Shown: in pieces, positions 26,349 to 38,200 of the stretch
Numbering within the stretch: the first letter of the stretch is position 1
Layout of the letters: every line of letters begins with the position of its first letter
Source of the DNA: Symbiodinium natans
Taxonomy: Eukaryota; Sar; Dinophyceae; Suessiales; Symbiodiniaceae
Direction of reading: 5' to 3'
Length of the DNA: 64,000 nucleotides
Assembly (NCBI GenBank): GCA_905221605.1
Contig: CAJNDS010000378.1
Coordinates: 1-64,000, forward strand
The notes under the pieces: model-generated
Seen by the model: the letters and a program-made list of their open reading frames with translations, nothing else
What the model was told of the DNA's origin: nothing
The model's database searches: none
Translations under genes and position numbers: made by a program

Positions 26349-26371
26349 GGTCGCCTCCAGCAAACTGAACC
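26330..26371 (+). repeat. Hairpin 23 (contains stop of paralogue D)
   Basis: Core GTGAGGTCGCCTCCAG at 26345-26360. The outer stem GGTTC-AGTATGC pairs with GCAAACTGAACC over 11 pairs, with one bulge and one mismatch. Confidence 0.9.
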
Positions 26372-26700
26372 ATAGAATCCCTAAGTTCCTCTAGTCCGAA
26401 TTCTGGACTTAATCACACCTCCAGACCACTGCTCGCACTGCAGAAGAAAAGCCTCCATGCCTCATAATGCACAAGCGCCAGCCTGCATAGCTGATGCCCC
26501 CCAGACTCGGCCTGCCTGCAAGCTTGCCTGCTGAGGTTGAAGACCAATCTCGCAGAGAAGTGTACAGAAGCGCAACCCACCTGGCTTGCAATGGCCAGGA
26601 CATCGAAACAGACCAGGTCCCGAACGAGTAGGTCACTTAATTTTCACCCTCGATGCCCGCCAAGGTGTGGGACATGACCCGCACATGCGTTCGAAATGAA
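26349..26700 (+). other. Terminal spacer of the block
   Basis: No gene seen. A core-like remnant CGAACGAGTAGGTCAC near 26622-26635 may be the last, decayed hairpin. After it the hairpin family does not recur, so the block probably ends here. Confidence 0.35.
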
Positions 26701-26731
26701 ATGAAATGAAATGCTGCTGCTGCTGCTGCTG
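26697..26731. repeat. (AAATG)4-(CTG)6 simple repeat
   Basis: Four AAATG-type units followed by six CTG units, directly to the right of the hairpin block. It could be a LINE-type simple-sequence tail, or unrelated. Confidence 0.7.
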
Positions 26732-29700
26732 TGGTGGCTTGCACTTTGTCGTTCAAAGACATGTCCCTCAGTCTGAACATTCACCTGACGTATCGCCGCT
26801 AAGACTGCTAAGACTCTGAAACATAAAAGTGCGCAGACATCCGCGCAAGCTCCGCGCACGTGGCCTGTCGAAGCCACTTGCCCTTGTGCATCCTGCGTTG
26901 CTTGTCCACTGCAAGTACCACCGTTGCGACATGACTACCCAACGGGGTAAGCCACATTTAGCATGACTCCTACGGCTCAATGGTCAACAGTTCGTGCCTG
27001 CAAGAGCCTGCGCAAAGGAGGCTGCTCGGCTCAGAGTTGAATTTTGTATATGGTCGCATTGCAACGGCACCACGCTACATCAGCTGCTAGAGCTAGAACT
27101 ATTGATTTTGTTGCAAAATGAGAAACCTGGATGGTGAGCACCACAACCGCGCAAAACAAAATCAGCCGAGCTCATGACCAAGCTCCGCCAGAGCCGTAGC
27201 AGCAGCAAAGGTGGACTGTGGGGTGGTTTCCGAGCAGCGGATGTCTTGCAAAGTAGTTCAGGTATGTTCAGCTAGGCTAGGTCCAGCTATTTCCATCTGT
27301 GCAGGCAGCACAGCGACTTCGGCGACCCAGCCAGGCAGCGAAACACCGCGCCGTCGCTATGAGACACGCACCTTCTGGGATCAGCCCGGGGCCAGGCAGA
27401 GACATAACGTTAGTGCTAGCGCGCCCTGACTTGGCGCGCCCTGCATTTTTCAGGCAACGGCAGGTGAAGAGGGCCGAGCGCCTTTGCATGCTTTTGCTCC
27501 TGCGAAGGTACAGAAGCATAGAGGGTCCACAGCGCCTCCGCAAGGGCTGGCTCTCTGTTCAACGTCCACGGGGGGTCCATAGGGGCCGATTTTTTGGGAC
27601 GTCCATACGGGGAGGCCATCCCTGCATGTGGATTCGGCTCCATAGAAGAGGTTTTTGGGGGGTCAAGAGTCCATGGACTTTGGGGTCCATCGCACATTGG
27701 GGTGCGGAGTAGGGGTGCTGAGGATGAAGGAGGCTGTTCTTTTACCCCAAACGCCTGATTGTTTGGAGCTTCGGCGGGTGCATAATTTGTCCAGCTATGT
27801 GATCCTTGTACTGCCGAGGTGGTATCGAAAGCACGGGGAAGCTGTAGAGTGGAGCGGCCCGGTGAACGACACGGTGCACCTCCCGCAAGACGTTTTATTG
27901 TCCACGCATGCCGTAGACGATAGCAAGAATCAGCCGCCCAGGTTTGGCAGGCGATCATGGATGTGTCTTGGTGAAAGTGAAGAATGTTCGCAAGTGACGC
28001 TTTGATTCCCAGTCGTCCGAAAGAAGTCGCTTTTGGCCAAACTCAATCCCGAGGTCTTGAAGGGACTCCCCCAATCAGCCCGCAACCCAGTCGGCGAAGG
28101 GGATCCTGCATTGGCATGCTGGACATCGCACCTCATATGTTCTAAGAAGCTAAGGCGGAACCGCTTCGAGTTTGTGAGCTGGGATGTGGCTGCTCGCACC
28201 TGGCTCCCTTGCTGCGCGATGCCGGGGCTGGGATCTCGGGCCGTGGGGCTCTAGGGTGTGCTCCGAATATACGCAACTCCGCAGCCACTTCCAGGCTCCC
28301 GATCTTTTCTGATGATCTCTGATGGACATATGTTTCGGCAGGGTTGGGTCCTGCTGCAAGGTTACAGTGATCGGCGTGGACTTCTCTCAGGAGGTGCAGC
28401 ATCCATCAGCTTGAAAAAATCGGCGCATCTTCGCCGTGCCTTGATACGTGGATCTGGCTGCTGCCCACTGTTAGGTCATCAACGCAAACCGGATTCGCCA
28501 TCCGGACATCCAGTGGGAATGCTGGGACGTCATCCGGCGGGAATCGTATAGCATAGCGGCTTGTAGCGTGCAGAGTCTACAGAAGATGATACTCAGATCA
28601 TGAAGGTACAGACATGGTCGTTTTTTCGCTGCAAGGCTTTGCAACTTGCTGATCGCTTCGATCCTGGCTATTTTGATGCAATCGTTGGTAAAACGCTCAT
28701 CGACTGCTTTTTGACAAGGACAGATGAATGCACGATGTAAACATGCGGCACGGCCACTGTATCCTCGACAGTTTAAGCTCCCTTCAGGACGGATGCTGCG
28801 GGTTCCATTCGACGCATGCTGCAGCAATGCCACATTGTCCTGAAAGAGCACGGCTGCATGATGCTGTTGGACAAGGCAGTACGTTCAGCATTGTTCTCCA
28901 ATGAGGGTTTGCGGATGCTTGTAGCCCGAGGCTGCTGGGGTTTCCAATGCAGATGCCAGACCAATGGTCAAGAAACAACAAAGTTAACTAGTTTTAACTA
29001 GTTAACAACGCATTGCGATGCATTGCAGCCGTTCCTGAATGTCGCGCAGGCTAGCTCGGACACCATCATCGGGCGCGGCAGAGCACGCCAGCTGACAGTG
29101 GACAGCCACAAGTGCGGAGCCAAAAGTCCAGCTGAGTTCAACCAGTTATTGAATTGCTGCGCACAAGGAAGGGCACGACGCACCGTACTCAACCGCCAAG
29201 GATGTTGACCTTTCGCGTGCTGCAGCCACAGCCAAGGCCACCTAGTAATGTTGTCATAATGTTGTGTTTCGAGCTGAGTCGCAGTGTGTTTAGAGCCAAC
29301 TTCAAGAGCCTTGAAGGCAGAACTGCGGCACCAGCTTGCCGGCAGAAGAGTGTGCCCCAACTGCACGGTCGCTCGGTCGCTGCAACACTAAGTGCCCACG
29401 AGTCACAGGTGATGCATCGCAGAGGCAATGGGAGTTGGAGATAGAGCACCGTGGCAGAAATGTGAAACCCGGGCTCATCCGATGATGGGCCCATATGCGC
29501 CATGGGGTTCATTGGGGCAAAAGATGGGTAAAGGTGGAGTCTGTCACTTGCAGCATCCGCAGCCGTAAAGATGCCAACAAAAAGGCCAACGCTGCACAAG
29601 CACTTCGTGGTTCGCCCGGCAGCTGCGGGCTGCGGATCGCCGGGCCCTCAGAGCCCTCAGAGCGCAGTCCAAGAGGGCTCCAGATGCCTTCACAGGAGGA

Positions 29701-30210
29701 TGCGCACTCGGATATAGAGGGAGAGGCGCTTCCACGATCACGATCTTCCGAGGCTTGTGGTTTGGTCGACGGACAATGCCGCCGGCATAGAACATCAGAT
29801 AGGGGTTCTAAACAAGCACAGTTGAGGCTCATTCATTGGATCTGATATGTTTGTTTGAGTGCAACTTCAGCTGGGACTTGTTGTGCCACACTAAGAAAAA
29901 CTAACACACGAGCCACGAGGCACTCAGTACAAACAAAGAACATCCAGCTGTCTAAATCGGTTACATGCATTTGTTTCTTTGCCGGCTTTCCTTTGTGGCA
30001 TAACTGTTTGCCAGTCTCTTTGTAATGTACATGACAAATATTTTTCGGTCCACGAGACGGAGGATTTTTTCGCATAGCACGATAGAGTCACCGCAAAGCA
30101 AAGCAAATAAACTCTGCCCATGCGGAGGTTTTTGTGATTGTATAGCCCTAGCTGAAAGGGATTGTTGCAGCCGCAGCAAGGCAAACAATTGAACTTGTGC
30201 CCGCCAGGGA
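26732..30210. other. No recognisable gene
   Basis: Short overlapping frames on both strands with no family motif. A perfect 24-bp palindrome at 28983-29006 is listed separately. The GGGGTCCAT word recurs around 27565-27700 and explains the Trp/Pro-rich frames on both strands there. Confidence 0.45.
28983..29006. repeat. Perfect 24-bp AT-rich palindrome
   Basis: GTTAACTAGTT and AACTAGTTAAC are exact reverse complements separated by TT. No associated gene is evident. Confidence 0.8.
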
Positions 30211-30470
30211 ATTTTCCCCACCCTAGGTATGGGGTTGTTAGATTTTAAACTCGTCTCTTCTGGGGTTGTTAGATTTTAAACTCAACTCTTCTCCTCGCGC
30301 GGTCTACTCCTCGCCCGGTCTACTCCTCGCTCATCCCTCGACTCCTACCCCAAAGTGTCCCTGGAGTGCCCAACTCTGGAGTGTCCCTGGAGTGCCCAAC
30401 CCCACCCCAGAGTCTCCGTCCCAGAGTGTCCCCGGAGTGCCCAGCCCCAGAGTGTCCCTGGTGGGGTAAA
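30211..30470 (+). repeat. Dispersed repeat copy 2 with minisatellite
   Basis: Same block order and orientation as 1107-1318: CCCCACCCTAGGTATGGGG, GGGGTTGTTAGATTTTAAAC (here duplicated in tandem), CTTCTCCTCGC, then degenerate units on GTGTCCCTGGAGTGCCCAA. The leader duplication and extra units show the two copies evolved separately. Confidence 0.75.
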
Positions 30471-33400
30471 AAGTCGCTTCTGCCAAAGCTGGAGGTGGTT
30501 GTCTTGCATCGCCTTGGATGTAAGGGCCTGAAAAACAAAGTCACGGTGTTTATGCGAGAGTCTTGCAGCCATGGCAAATCAAAAAAACACCTCCAAGAGT
30601 CCAATAAGCCCGATGGTATGAATGCCTCCGAGTAGATGTTTGCACATCAGTGAGCACGGGCGCAGAGCATGCAGCCACTTGCAAGCCCATGTATGGTCTG
30701 GCTAAGCCTTTTGGGACACACCGCTGAAGGTCGCTACAGCTGCGGGCATTGAGACTGGGGACCTTATCCTAGGCTGGTTGCCCTGTGGAGAGCAGTGTGC
30801 CATTGGTCCTGTCTGATGTGCTGTCACGGTGTGACGTCCGTCAGGCTACCGGCGAAGTGGCTTCAAGAACATGACCGCTGGAGTCTTCAGCATTTTACAG
30901 ACAGTGTGGATTGCTTCGGCATCGTGCTCGCTCGAAGGTTGGTAACGCAACTGAAACTGCGAAAGCCATTCGAACGTGTGGCTCTGAGCTGACTGCGTGA
31001 AATAGCCGATGGGGCACCGAGAACCCTTGCCCTCTGAGAGGTCCCTCAAAAGCCTGACTTTGCTCATGGAGCGCCCGGCGTCCGGAGCAGCGCGCCGCAA
31101 GACGGCCTCGTTGAAGACGAGGAGAGGAGTGGAGCGAGGGTTTACGCAGGTTGATGGTGGCGGTTCTGCAGGTCGCTCAGGTCGCACATTGTCAAGATGC
31201 TGCAAAGGTTGTCACTGGGACTGTTGATTACCGGGTTTCATCAGATTTGCTGGGCCTCATGGCCAGCCCGAAGCAGGGAATATGCAGGATCCGTGGACGA
31301 GCAGAAAAATGGACGCAAGTGGCGTCAGAGGATTTGAGGGCGAAAGATTAAGAAGCAAGAGCCAAAACTTAGGGATCCGATCTTCCGAAGAGGTGCCAGA
31401 ATGGACGAGATTTCGGGGATCGGGTTCAGCGGGTAGAATTGCCTGGAGAAGGAAGTCAGCCTTCCTCGGCGTGGGTTAAGCTAAAACAGCTAACTGAAAA
31501 GGGTAAAGATGGTAAATGGCTCCGTTTGAAGAGGGTAGCGGCTTGTATTCAGATTATTCAGACTATTCAGTGTCTTTTGACAGGCTCATGTCGCGGCAAT
31601 CCACATCCCAGCGGCGGCCCTGTGTCTTCGGATGACATCATGGTCCGAGTGCTGTTGCCTCTTTCTCTCCAATCTTCAGGCTTTTTGGCTTCCCGCTGCC
31701 GTTCTGGACAACTGAGACATAGACTTGGCCATCTGAAGCCAGAACAAGTCGAGCAACAAGTGCCGTTTGCGGGGAAGTTTGCCATTTGCAACCTGGCACC
31801 AACACTACAGCACAACTACCACCAAACAAACAGATCATGCAATCCTGATGAACTGATTCAGGGAATTCCTGCCATGGCCGTCATGTCGCGGCCACCACGA
31901 CTCTATCGTAGCTTCAGCGTGAGATCCAAAATCCGCGCATGGACGTGTGTGACGGTGACCCTCAGATGCATGTTATTCTGGCAGGATTCTCCTAAACCCG
32001 TGGCGCAGCATTTCATTCGCACAACAAGATGCTGGTAGCATGTAGCACATTCTGGCACGCCACCAGACAAGTGGCGGGGAGAGAAAGATTTGCAATTGAA
32101 ACAACTCCCGTAGTGTTTCTGAACTGTTCGAGGCTGTTCTGTTGCTGTCGCATACTAAGCCACCATCTCACTGTCTCTCTAACCAGGGTATCCAAGCCTG
32201 AGCCGCCGAAAAACATGGAGCTAGTGTCACACCAACTCGACCTCGGACTGAAGAAGCGCACTTCGGTGCAATCCCGGCTCAGGGGGGATGCAAGGAAGGA
32301 AGGAGATAGGCTTGACTTCAATAATGCCATACTAAGCAAGCAAGCGCTAGGACAAGCACAATGAACACACACTTGTCCTTGTCTGCCAGTATTGCCGTTC
32401 GTTTGCAGCATTGTCCGTCGAAGGATTGCATATCAATCCCTTACCGCCTCTTGGGTGCAAAAAGATGGGCTGACATGGGGAGGCCGTGTGGGTGGGCTCT
32501 TGTAAGTTTCTGTCTTCCTTTTCTGTCCTCCTTAGACGGTCATTGTGGGCCTCACTTTGAATGAGCTCGCCAAGCGTATGGATCTGGACAATGGCTTGCA
32601 GCTTCACGGGCTCTTCCTTGGACGTGCCATTGGAGCGGTATTTGGCAGCTCGGCAGAGTCAGCGGCAAAGTCAGGCAATGGGCCAATGGGATAGAGAGGG
32701 AGGGCAGAGCATGGGACTCGTGGTAAAGCAAAGGCACCATGCTTGGCGGCTGGTTGTGCGACGTTTGCCCAATCAAGATAGCAATGTGCTGCTGTATCGG
32801 CAGCCCGGCATAGACTTATGCATTTGGGCCATCTTGCGGCTGAGCTCAGAATAGTTACACGGGCTGCATGGGCAACTGGTCGCATAGCTGAAGCCACCAC
32901 CCGATGGTCTAAGAGTCTGAGGCAGCTCGGCCTTGTCTGTAGTGGCCGTGCCATTCGCAGCATCCACTGGCAGCCTTCACATTCTGCATCTCGGGACAGG
33001 TTTTGTCAATCTAGTCAAGTGTTGCTGGTTCCTCTCGTACATACAGTTAACAACACTATCGAAGAATCTGTCGTGCTAGATTTTTGTACTGAAGCTTTCT
33101 TTGTAGCGGAGAGCTGGAGATGGGCTTGGATTAAAGCTCGCCGAGTAGCAAGCTGAGGTCGGGAAACTTCTTTCTGCTCGGTTGTTGTGGTTCGGCTCTG
33201 GTCTCCTTCACAGTCTCTGCAGCTTGCTGGAGTTTCCCGGGCAAAGAGGCACCAGGGATACGGGGCCCAAACTCTGACATACCTTTATCTAAGTTGTTGT
33301 CCGAGTTCTTCCAGTATACACTTGCGGCGTTTACCTAGAGGTGGGCCCCATACTGGCTCTCTGCAACGGGGCATTCGGCATGACCAGCGCAGCGCTTCCG

Positions 33401-34470
33401 CTGACTTTCAAGTTGCTGCCACCTGGATGCATTTCTTGGATTCCAAGACCAGCGCATACCAGCGCTGCCACAACGTCACGATGCCCAGCTCCGGACAGTC
33501 GGAGCTACAACCGGGATTTAGCCCAGGGGAGTCCGTGAGAGAGCTTGAGGTGGAAAGTGGGAGCCTGTGGAAGCGTTTTTGACAAGATTTGTTGCTCGAA
33601 CGTGAGGCAGATGCAGGGAGACCCTGTCGCCGAGTACAGCTTCGTGGCGCTGTGTGCCGCTCCACCCTTGGCTTTCCTGGCGGCGAGCCAGGCACAAGGA
33701 GAACTTTGACTCCCCTGCATTTTGGAACTTATATTTAAGTCAGATCGTATCTTGTGACATTCTGCGTTGGCATGTTTTTTCTTAGTTTCGGCGATGTGCT
33801 ACCAGCGGGAGGCACCACAAAGGCCCGTGGAGAAATCTGCAGAGCTGGAATCCGATGACAGCTCAGAGGCCTCCCGCCTTGTACAAATCGGTCTGAGCCT
33901 TTTGCAGTTGACAAGGGATGGAGAGAAAGGGAGTTCGAGAGAGAGGGGGCAAGGAAAGAGAGGAAGGGTGAGAGGGAATTCGTTTCAATCTGGTTAAGGT
34001 AGCCGGGTCAGTTGGCAGAATTGAGGCAATTGTGGTTCCAAGGGGTTTTAGGACTCCGAAGCTAAAGCTTCCAATAGGATTTAAATCCTTTTCATGAATC
34101 AGCACTGAGGTGACAGTTTCGGGGATTGAGCGAGTGCTGTGCCTAAGTACAAAGGGCCAAACATGTGTGTCAAAAAGTGTCGTGACGGACTGAGCGCGTC
34201 GTGGGCAGGGCGTCGGTCTCGAGCTCTGTAGAAGAGCCCGTCACTTGTCAGTTCTGTCTGCACTGCGCCTTCCCGTATTTGTTCCGACGTGAACGGACAT
34301 CTCGTGGGGGTGTGGGTGAATATCAGGTCTGGGATATCCCCAATCAGAGCTCCTCCGCTCACCTGGAGCACCCCTATTCTGGTGTTCGCCCCCTGAAACC
34401 CCTCAAAGTACAGAAAGAGAATTGTTGATAAAGGCAAAAACGAAAACACAGAGAGCAGTCACTGCAGCAG
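30471..34470. other. No recognisable gene
   Basis: The longest frame (31439-32038, 199 codons) has no family motif and mixed composition. I see no exon structure I can defend in this stretch. Confidence 0.4.
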
Positions 34471-34479
34471 GACGTCACC

Positions 34480-35260
34480 GGCTTCTGGTCCGCGACCACA
34501 AAACGGTGGCTCGCTGTGATTGCAGCCGCCGTGGCGCAGTTCATCTTCTCGGGAGCCAACTCGGCTCTGACACTTGGGCTTGCTGTGCTTGGCACTGGGG
34601 ACTCTAGTGCAATTGTAGTATGTTCCTGGAGAGTTCCAGTCTTGAAGCCTAGGCTGGGCTGGATAGTATCTTATGCAGACGGGGAGCTCCATGATCCCGA
34701 AGTGGCGCCCATATTGGTGAGCCTGCTGCAGGGCTCGTTGATGTTTGGCTCCTTCGGAGCCTCTAGATATCAGTACCTTGCCAGAAGCAGGTTTGCAAAT
34801 TCACAAATGCAGGCTCTTGCAGCTCCAAAGACCCGTGAATGTGTCTTCGTGGTCCTCCTGCATCAGGCAGTACTTCTGCTTGTGGGACTTGGCACCGCGG
34901 CAGATTCTGGATTAGTAATAGTAAGATGGCATGTGTTTCCTTTTGTTGTTTGATCTTGTTGTTTGCTTGTGTGCTTGCTTTTTTCCAAGGCCCGTGGCCA
35001 AGTGCTCCTCGTGTTGCTGGGCCTCGCTTGTTGGTTGCCCTTCACCAACTCGGTGCTGGCAACGGTGTTGGCGTTGATTTGGTATGGCCTCGCAGGCCGA
35101 ACTCTTGCCCCAAATGGTCCCCCACATTGCACGACGTGTGACTCATGGTCATGGGAGTCATGGAACAGGTGGCCCCCTGGTGACATATTGCAGCACGCTT
35201 CTCAACCAGCACTGCAGTCCAACCGGATTTCAATTGGCTGCATCTTGGCAAGTGCCAATT
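34480..35260 (+). CDS. Possible membrane-protein exons (uncertain)
   Basis: Three hydrophobic stretches lie in + strand frames: RWLAVIAAAVAQFIFSGAN near 34500-34560, VVLLHQAVLLLVGLGTAADS near 34850-34910 and VLLVLLGLACWLPFTNSVLA near 35000-35060. Each could span a membrane, and they share the loose pattern L-x-L-G-x-G. They are separated by stops or frame changes, so if real they are exons of a multi-pass membrane protein. No transporter signature is clear, and exon borders were not resolved. Confidence 0.25.
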
Positions 35261-35269
35261 CGTAAGTTT

Positions 35270-38200
35270 TTTTCTTCGGGGTGCTTCCTACTTAATGTGC
35301 TTGAAAGGCTGAAGCAGATACGTTGCGTCTTCAAACGAGGTCATTAATGTTGGTGGGAATTTCGGCGCCAGCGCAGGACAGGGTACTCTCCAACCGAGCT
35401 TGTGGTGCTCGACAACTGTAGTCACCGTAGTCAGCATATAGTTCCCATGCAACATGGGTTGGCCACAGCATGAGGACCGTTTCTAGTTGGCATGCTGATG
35501 ATCCGGCTGGGGTGCCTCGGCCGATGACGGTTCAGGAAGCATCGTGGAATGCAAACATGTGCTTTCCTGAGTGTGACCTCGAGAATCAAGAGAGAAGCTT
35601 ATCCAGGCTTACGTTTCTTGAAGGGCACCCTTTGCCATGGCAATGTCTGCCTTGAGCAGTGTTCGGTCTTCATTCAAGCCCAAGCCTCCCACCCTTGACC
35701 CATTGAATCCATTGGAAATCATGCGCCCCTCGGGCACATGGCTCTTATGAACAGCGCCGAAAATTTGGCATTCAGTGGATGCCGAATTTGCATGTAAGTT
35801 AGCCCATCTTTGAGGCCACGTGCCCTGCCCTGTTCTGTTGGTGGCGCGTTTGGCATTGCGCTGCTCGGTCACTGGGCGGATGAAAACGATTGAAAGGCAG
35901 AGGTGAGGTTCTACGATTGAACGAGCAGGGAATGTGCAACTGAGCCGAGGATTTGCAGCTGCTTCGCTGCCAAGGTTCAGCTTGATGCGACTTCTGTCCA
36001 GAATCAGCCAGAAAAATGTAACCTTGTCAGCTGTTCTACGCAAGTCACGCCAGTCAGAAGGGTCAGGTAGCTAGGGGCCGGCACATAGGACATTTGAACT
36101 ACAGAAGCATGCAGGAGCTAGAATGCCGACGACCTGCCACTGTATGGCCTTGTTTTCCCTTGGTGGATGTGTTGGGGAACATCTGAGTCAGAACATTTCT
36201 TAGCCAAATGTACAACCCAAGCCTCAGATACTTCATTGAGAGTCGTCGCCTTCTAGCAGCATGGAATGCCTTCCGATACGTGATAGTACCAACGAATGGT
36301 CCCAAGTTATCCAGCCAAGCTGTGGGGCTTTTTTGGGCTAAGGACCACTAGGTCAGTTGCAAGTGAGGGGGGGGTTGCAGGAGGTGCCCTCGGCCCGAGA
36401 AAGGTGTTGCCTCGTGAAGCATCAGACTGGGATTCAGAGCTTCCCCAACCCCTCTCAACCAGAAGAGGTTTGCTTAAGGGCCCCTACCCTGCACACCCAA
36501 GAAACCCTCGATGCAGAACCGCCTCCGGCTTCCCGAGGAAGAGACAGCAAGACAACGGCATTGCTGAGCGAGGGATGATGCCAACCTCTGATTCGGACGC
36601 GGCTTTTCCATGTCGCTATCCAAGCTCGCTCGTCGCTCTTTGAAGTTGCTATTCTTAGCGGCAGGAGAATAGACTCTAGACCAGGAGCCAAAAAGGTTTC
36701 TCTGGGTGATTAGCGTGGCGGGCTGCAAAACAGAAGCCCTCGGAGACATCAGAACAATCGAGATGCTGAAGAAGCCGTCCAAGTTTCAATTTTGACACAA
36801 CACCCTTACCTCCCCCAGGTCTGACCACCTGCGACGCCTGCAGAAGGCAAGGATCCTGCGAGCAGGTGAAACGCAGCAGGCAACTTAGAGCAGTCTGGTC
36901 TCTGAAGCCGCACGTGAGCCTGGCTGTCAATATGGAGATGGCTTGCAGACCCTGTCTGACCAAGAGCCGTTTGACCAACGGATATCAGCCACAACCTAGC
37001 CAGGACCGAGACCACAAAAAGCGCGGCAGCAACGTAGATCGGGGCGTCAGAGTTGCCGGCCGACAAACGAGGTAGCGAAGACTCCTGCCGAGCAATGGCG
37101 CGCAATGCTTGAGGAAGGAGTTCTGAGAGCTGCAACACGCTGTGTGGCTGGTTGCTTGGTCGGTTTGGGGAGAGTCAGCGCATCGGCAAGTTTCAATGCG
37201 AAGTGCCATACAGAGCATCAGAGCTCTCCTCTGTATTGAAGGTGCATGAGGCGATGGCTTCTGTGGGGCTGGTGGCTCCAGCACGGTCTCACAGGCACAT
37301 GTCGGCATGGAGATTTCGGCACCACATGTGCACATGCAAGGCTGAGTATTCTAAACGGCGTACGAATGGCCTTTCCGCTGCTTACACGTCCATGCTTTTT
37401 CATGTCCGCTCACAGGGCCAGCAGGTGCCTCTTTGCCGCATGTGTCCAGTCTAGATCCAGTTTGTAGCATCTTTTTGGATCTTTCAGTCAGCTTTTCATG
37501 GAGGGAAGCCAAGGCACCTCGTCGTTTACTTGGTATCGATGCCCCTGTGCTGGAGAAGCTCTCCGTGGTGCTGAGCGCCTCGCCATGCCTTGCCTTGACT
37601 ATTGCTTTGATCACTTTGAGGCCTCAGCCGTTTCCTGACTGGTCGATGCAGCAAAGGCACCGGAGTTGCAGCTCCACTGGCCTGGTCGCAGTTCGAGCTG
37701 AAGCAAGATGCTCAGAATGCTTTCTGTGCTGAGTCTAGTGGTCGCGTGGCACGTGCAGCATCGTGTTTGGGTACAAAGCAACGTGCCAGGTATTCCCTGA
37801 CGGTTCCTCAAGAAGCTTTGGCTGTTGCGATTCTCTGTGTGGTTCGTCAGGGATATGCCGTGGCTCGTTCCCGTTGGGAGCCAGAGTCCATGCTTGCACT
37901 GCCCTCCCCCCACTTTTAGCTTCACATCAAGGTACTCTTGCGCCTTCATCGGCCAGAAGACGACTTTCATGAGACATTGGTCTCTGGAAAACCTTCTGCA
38001 TTTGCAGACGTGCCCAGTGAAGAGGCAGGAGCGGTCGAGAACGCAGAGCGATCAAGATAGAGAGGGAGAGAGCGAGATTGGAGCTAATCCTAAGATCCAC
38101 ATTTGGGCGTGGAGTCTCACCAACGGACTCGGTGGCAAGCCTTCGGGGCGGCCCCCTCTCCCATGGGCGCAGGAAATTTGCACGCGCTGTGCTGACTTGT

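Larger units (their letters stand above)
8527..26640 (+). mobile_element. Hairpin-punctuated non-LTR-like retroelement block (~18 kb)
   Basis: This block has features absent from the rest of the window: long intronless ORFs all on the + strand, a reverse transcriptase with an endonuclease/exonuclease/phosphatase-type endonuclease, and about 23 hairpins with a shared core. The hairpins run from 8799 to 26371, with a decayed core-like remnant near 26626. I set the left edge at the first codon of the open endonuclease frame and the right edge at that remnant; both are approximate. The block is followed by (AAATG)4 and (CTG)6, the kind of simple tail seen after some LINEs. No long terminal repeats are visible. 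It is inferred, not shown, that all ORFs belong to one element; nested or adjacent insertions are possible. Confidence 0.6.

Noticed and set aside
8812-26360. Core pairs with the 3' end of 18S rRNA (AGGTCACCT against AGGTGAACCT)
   Set aside because: The match is short, needs a bulge and applies only to copies with A in the loop; probably coincidence with a self-complementary word.
8799-26371. CRISPR array
   Set aside because: Repeats are about 16 bases, irregularly spaced by hundreds of bases, inside and between eukaryote-like genes; no cas genes.
13777-26371. True integron with attC sites
   Set aside because: No integrase, no RYYYAAC/GTTRRRY core sites, and the conserved part is the centre of the hairpin rather than its ends. 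Kept only as an analogy.
27416-27958. Minus-strand 180-aa ORF with Trp-Thr-Leu repeats
   Set aside because: The repeats come from the GGGGTCCAT word in the DNA; no other sign of coding.
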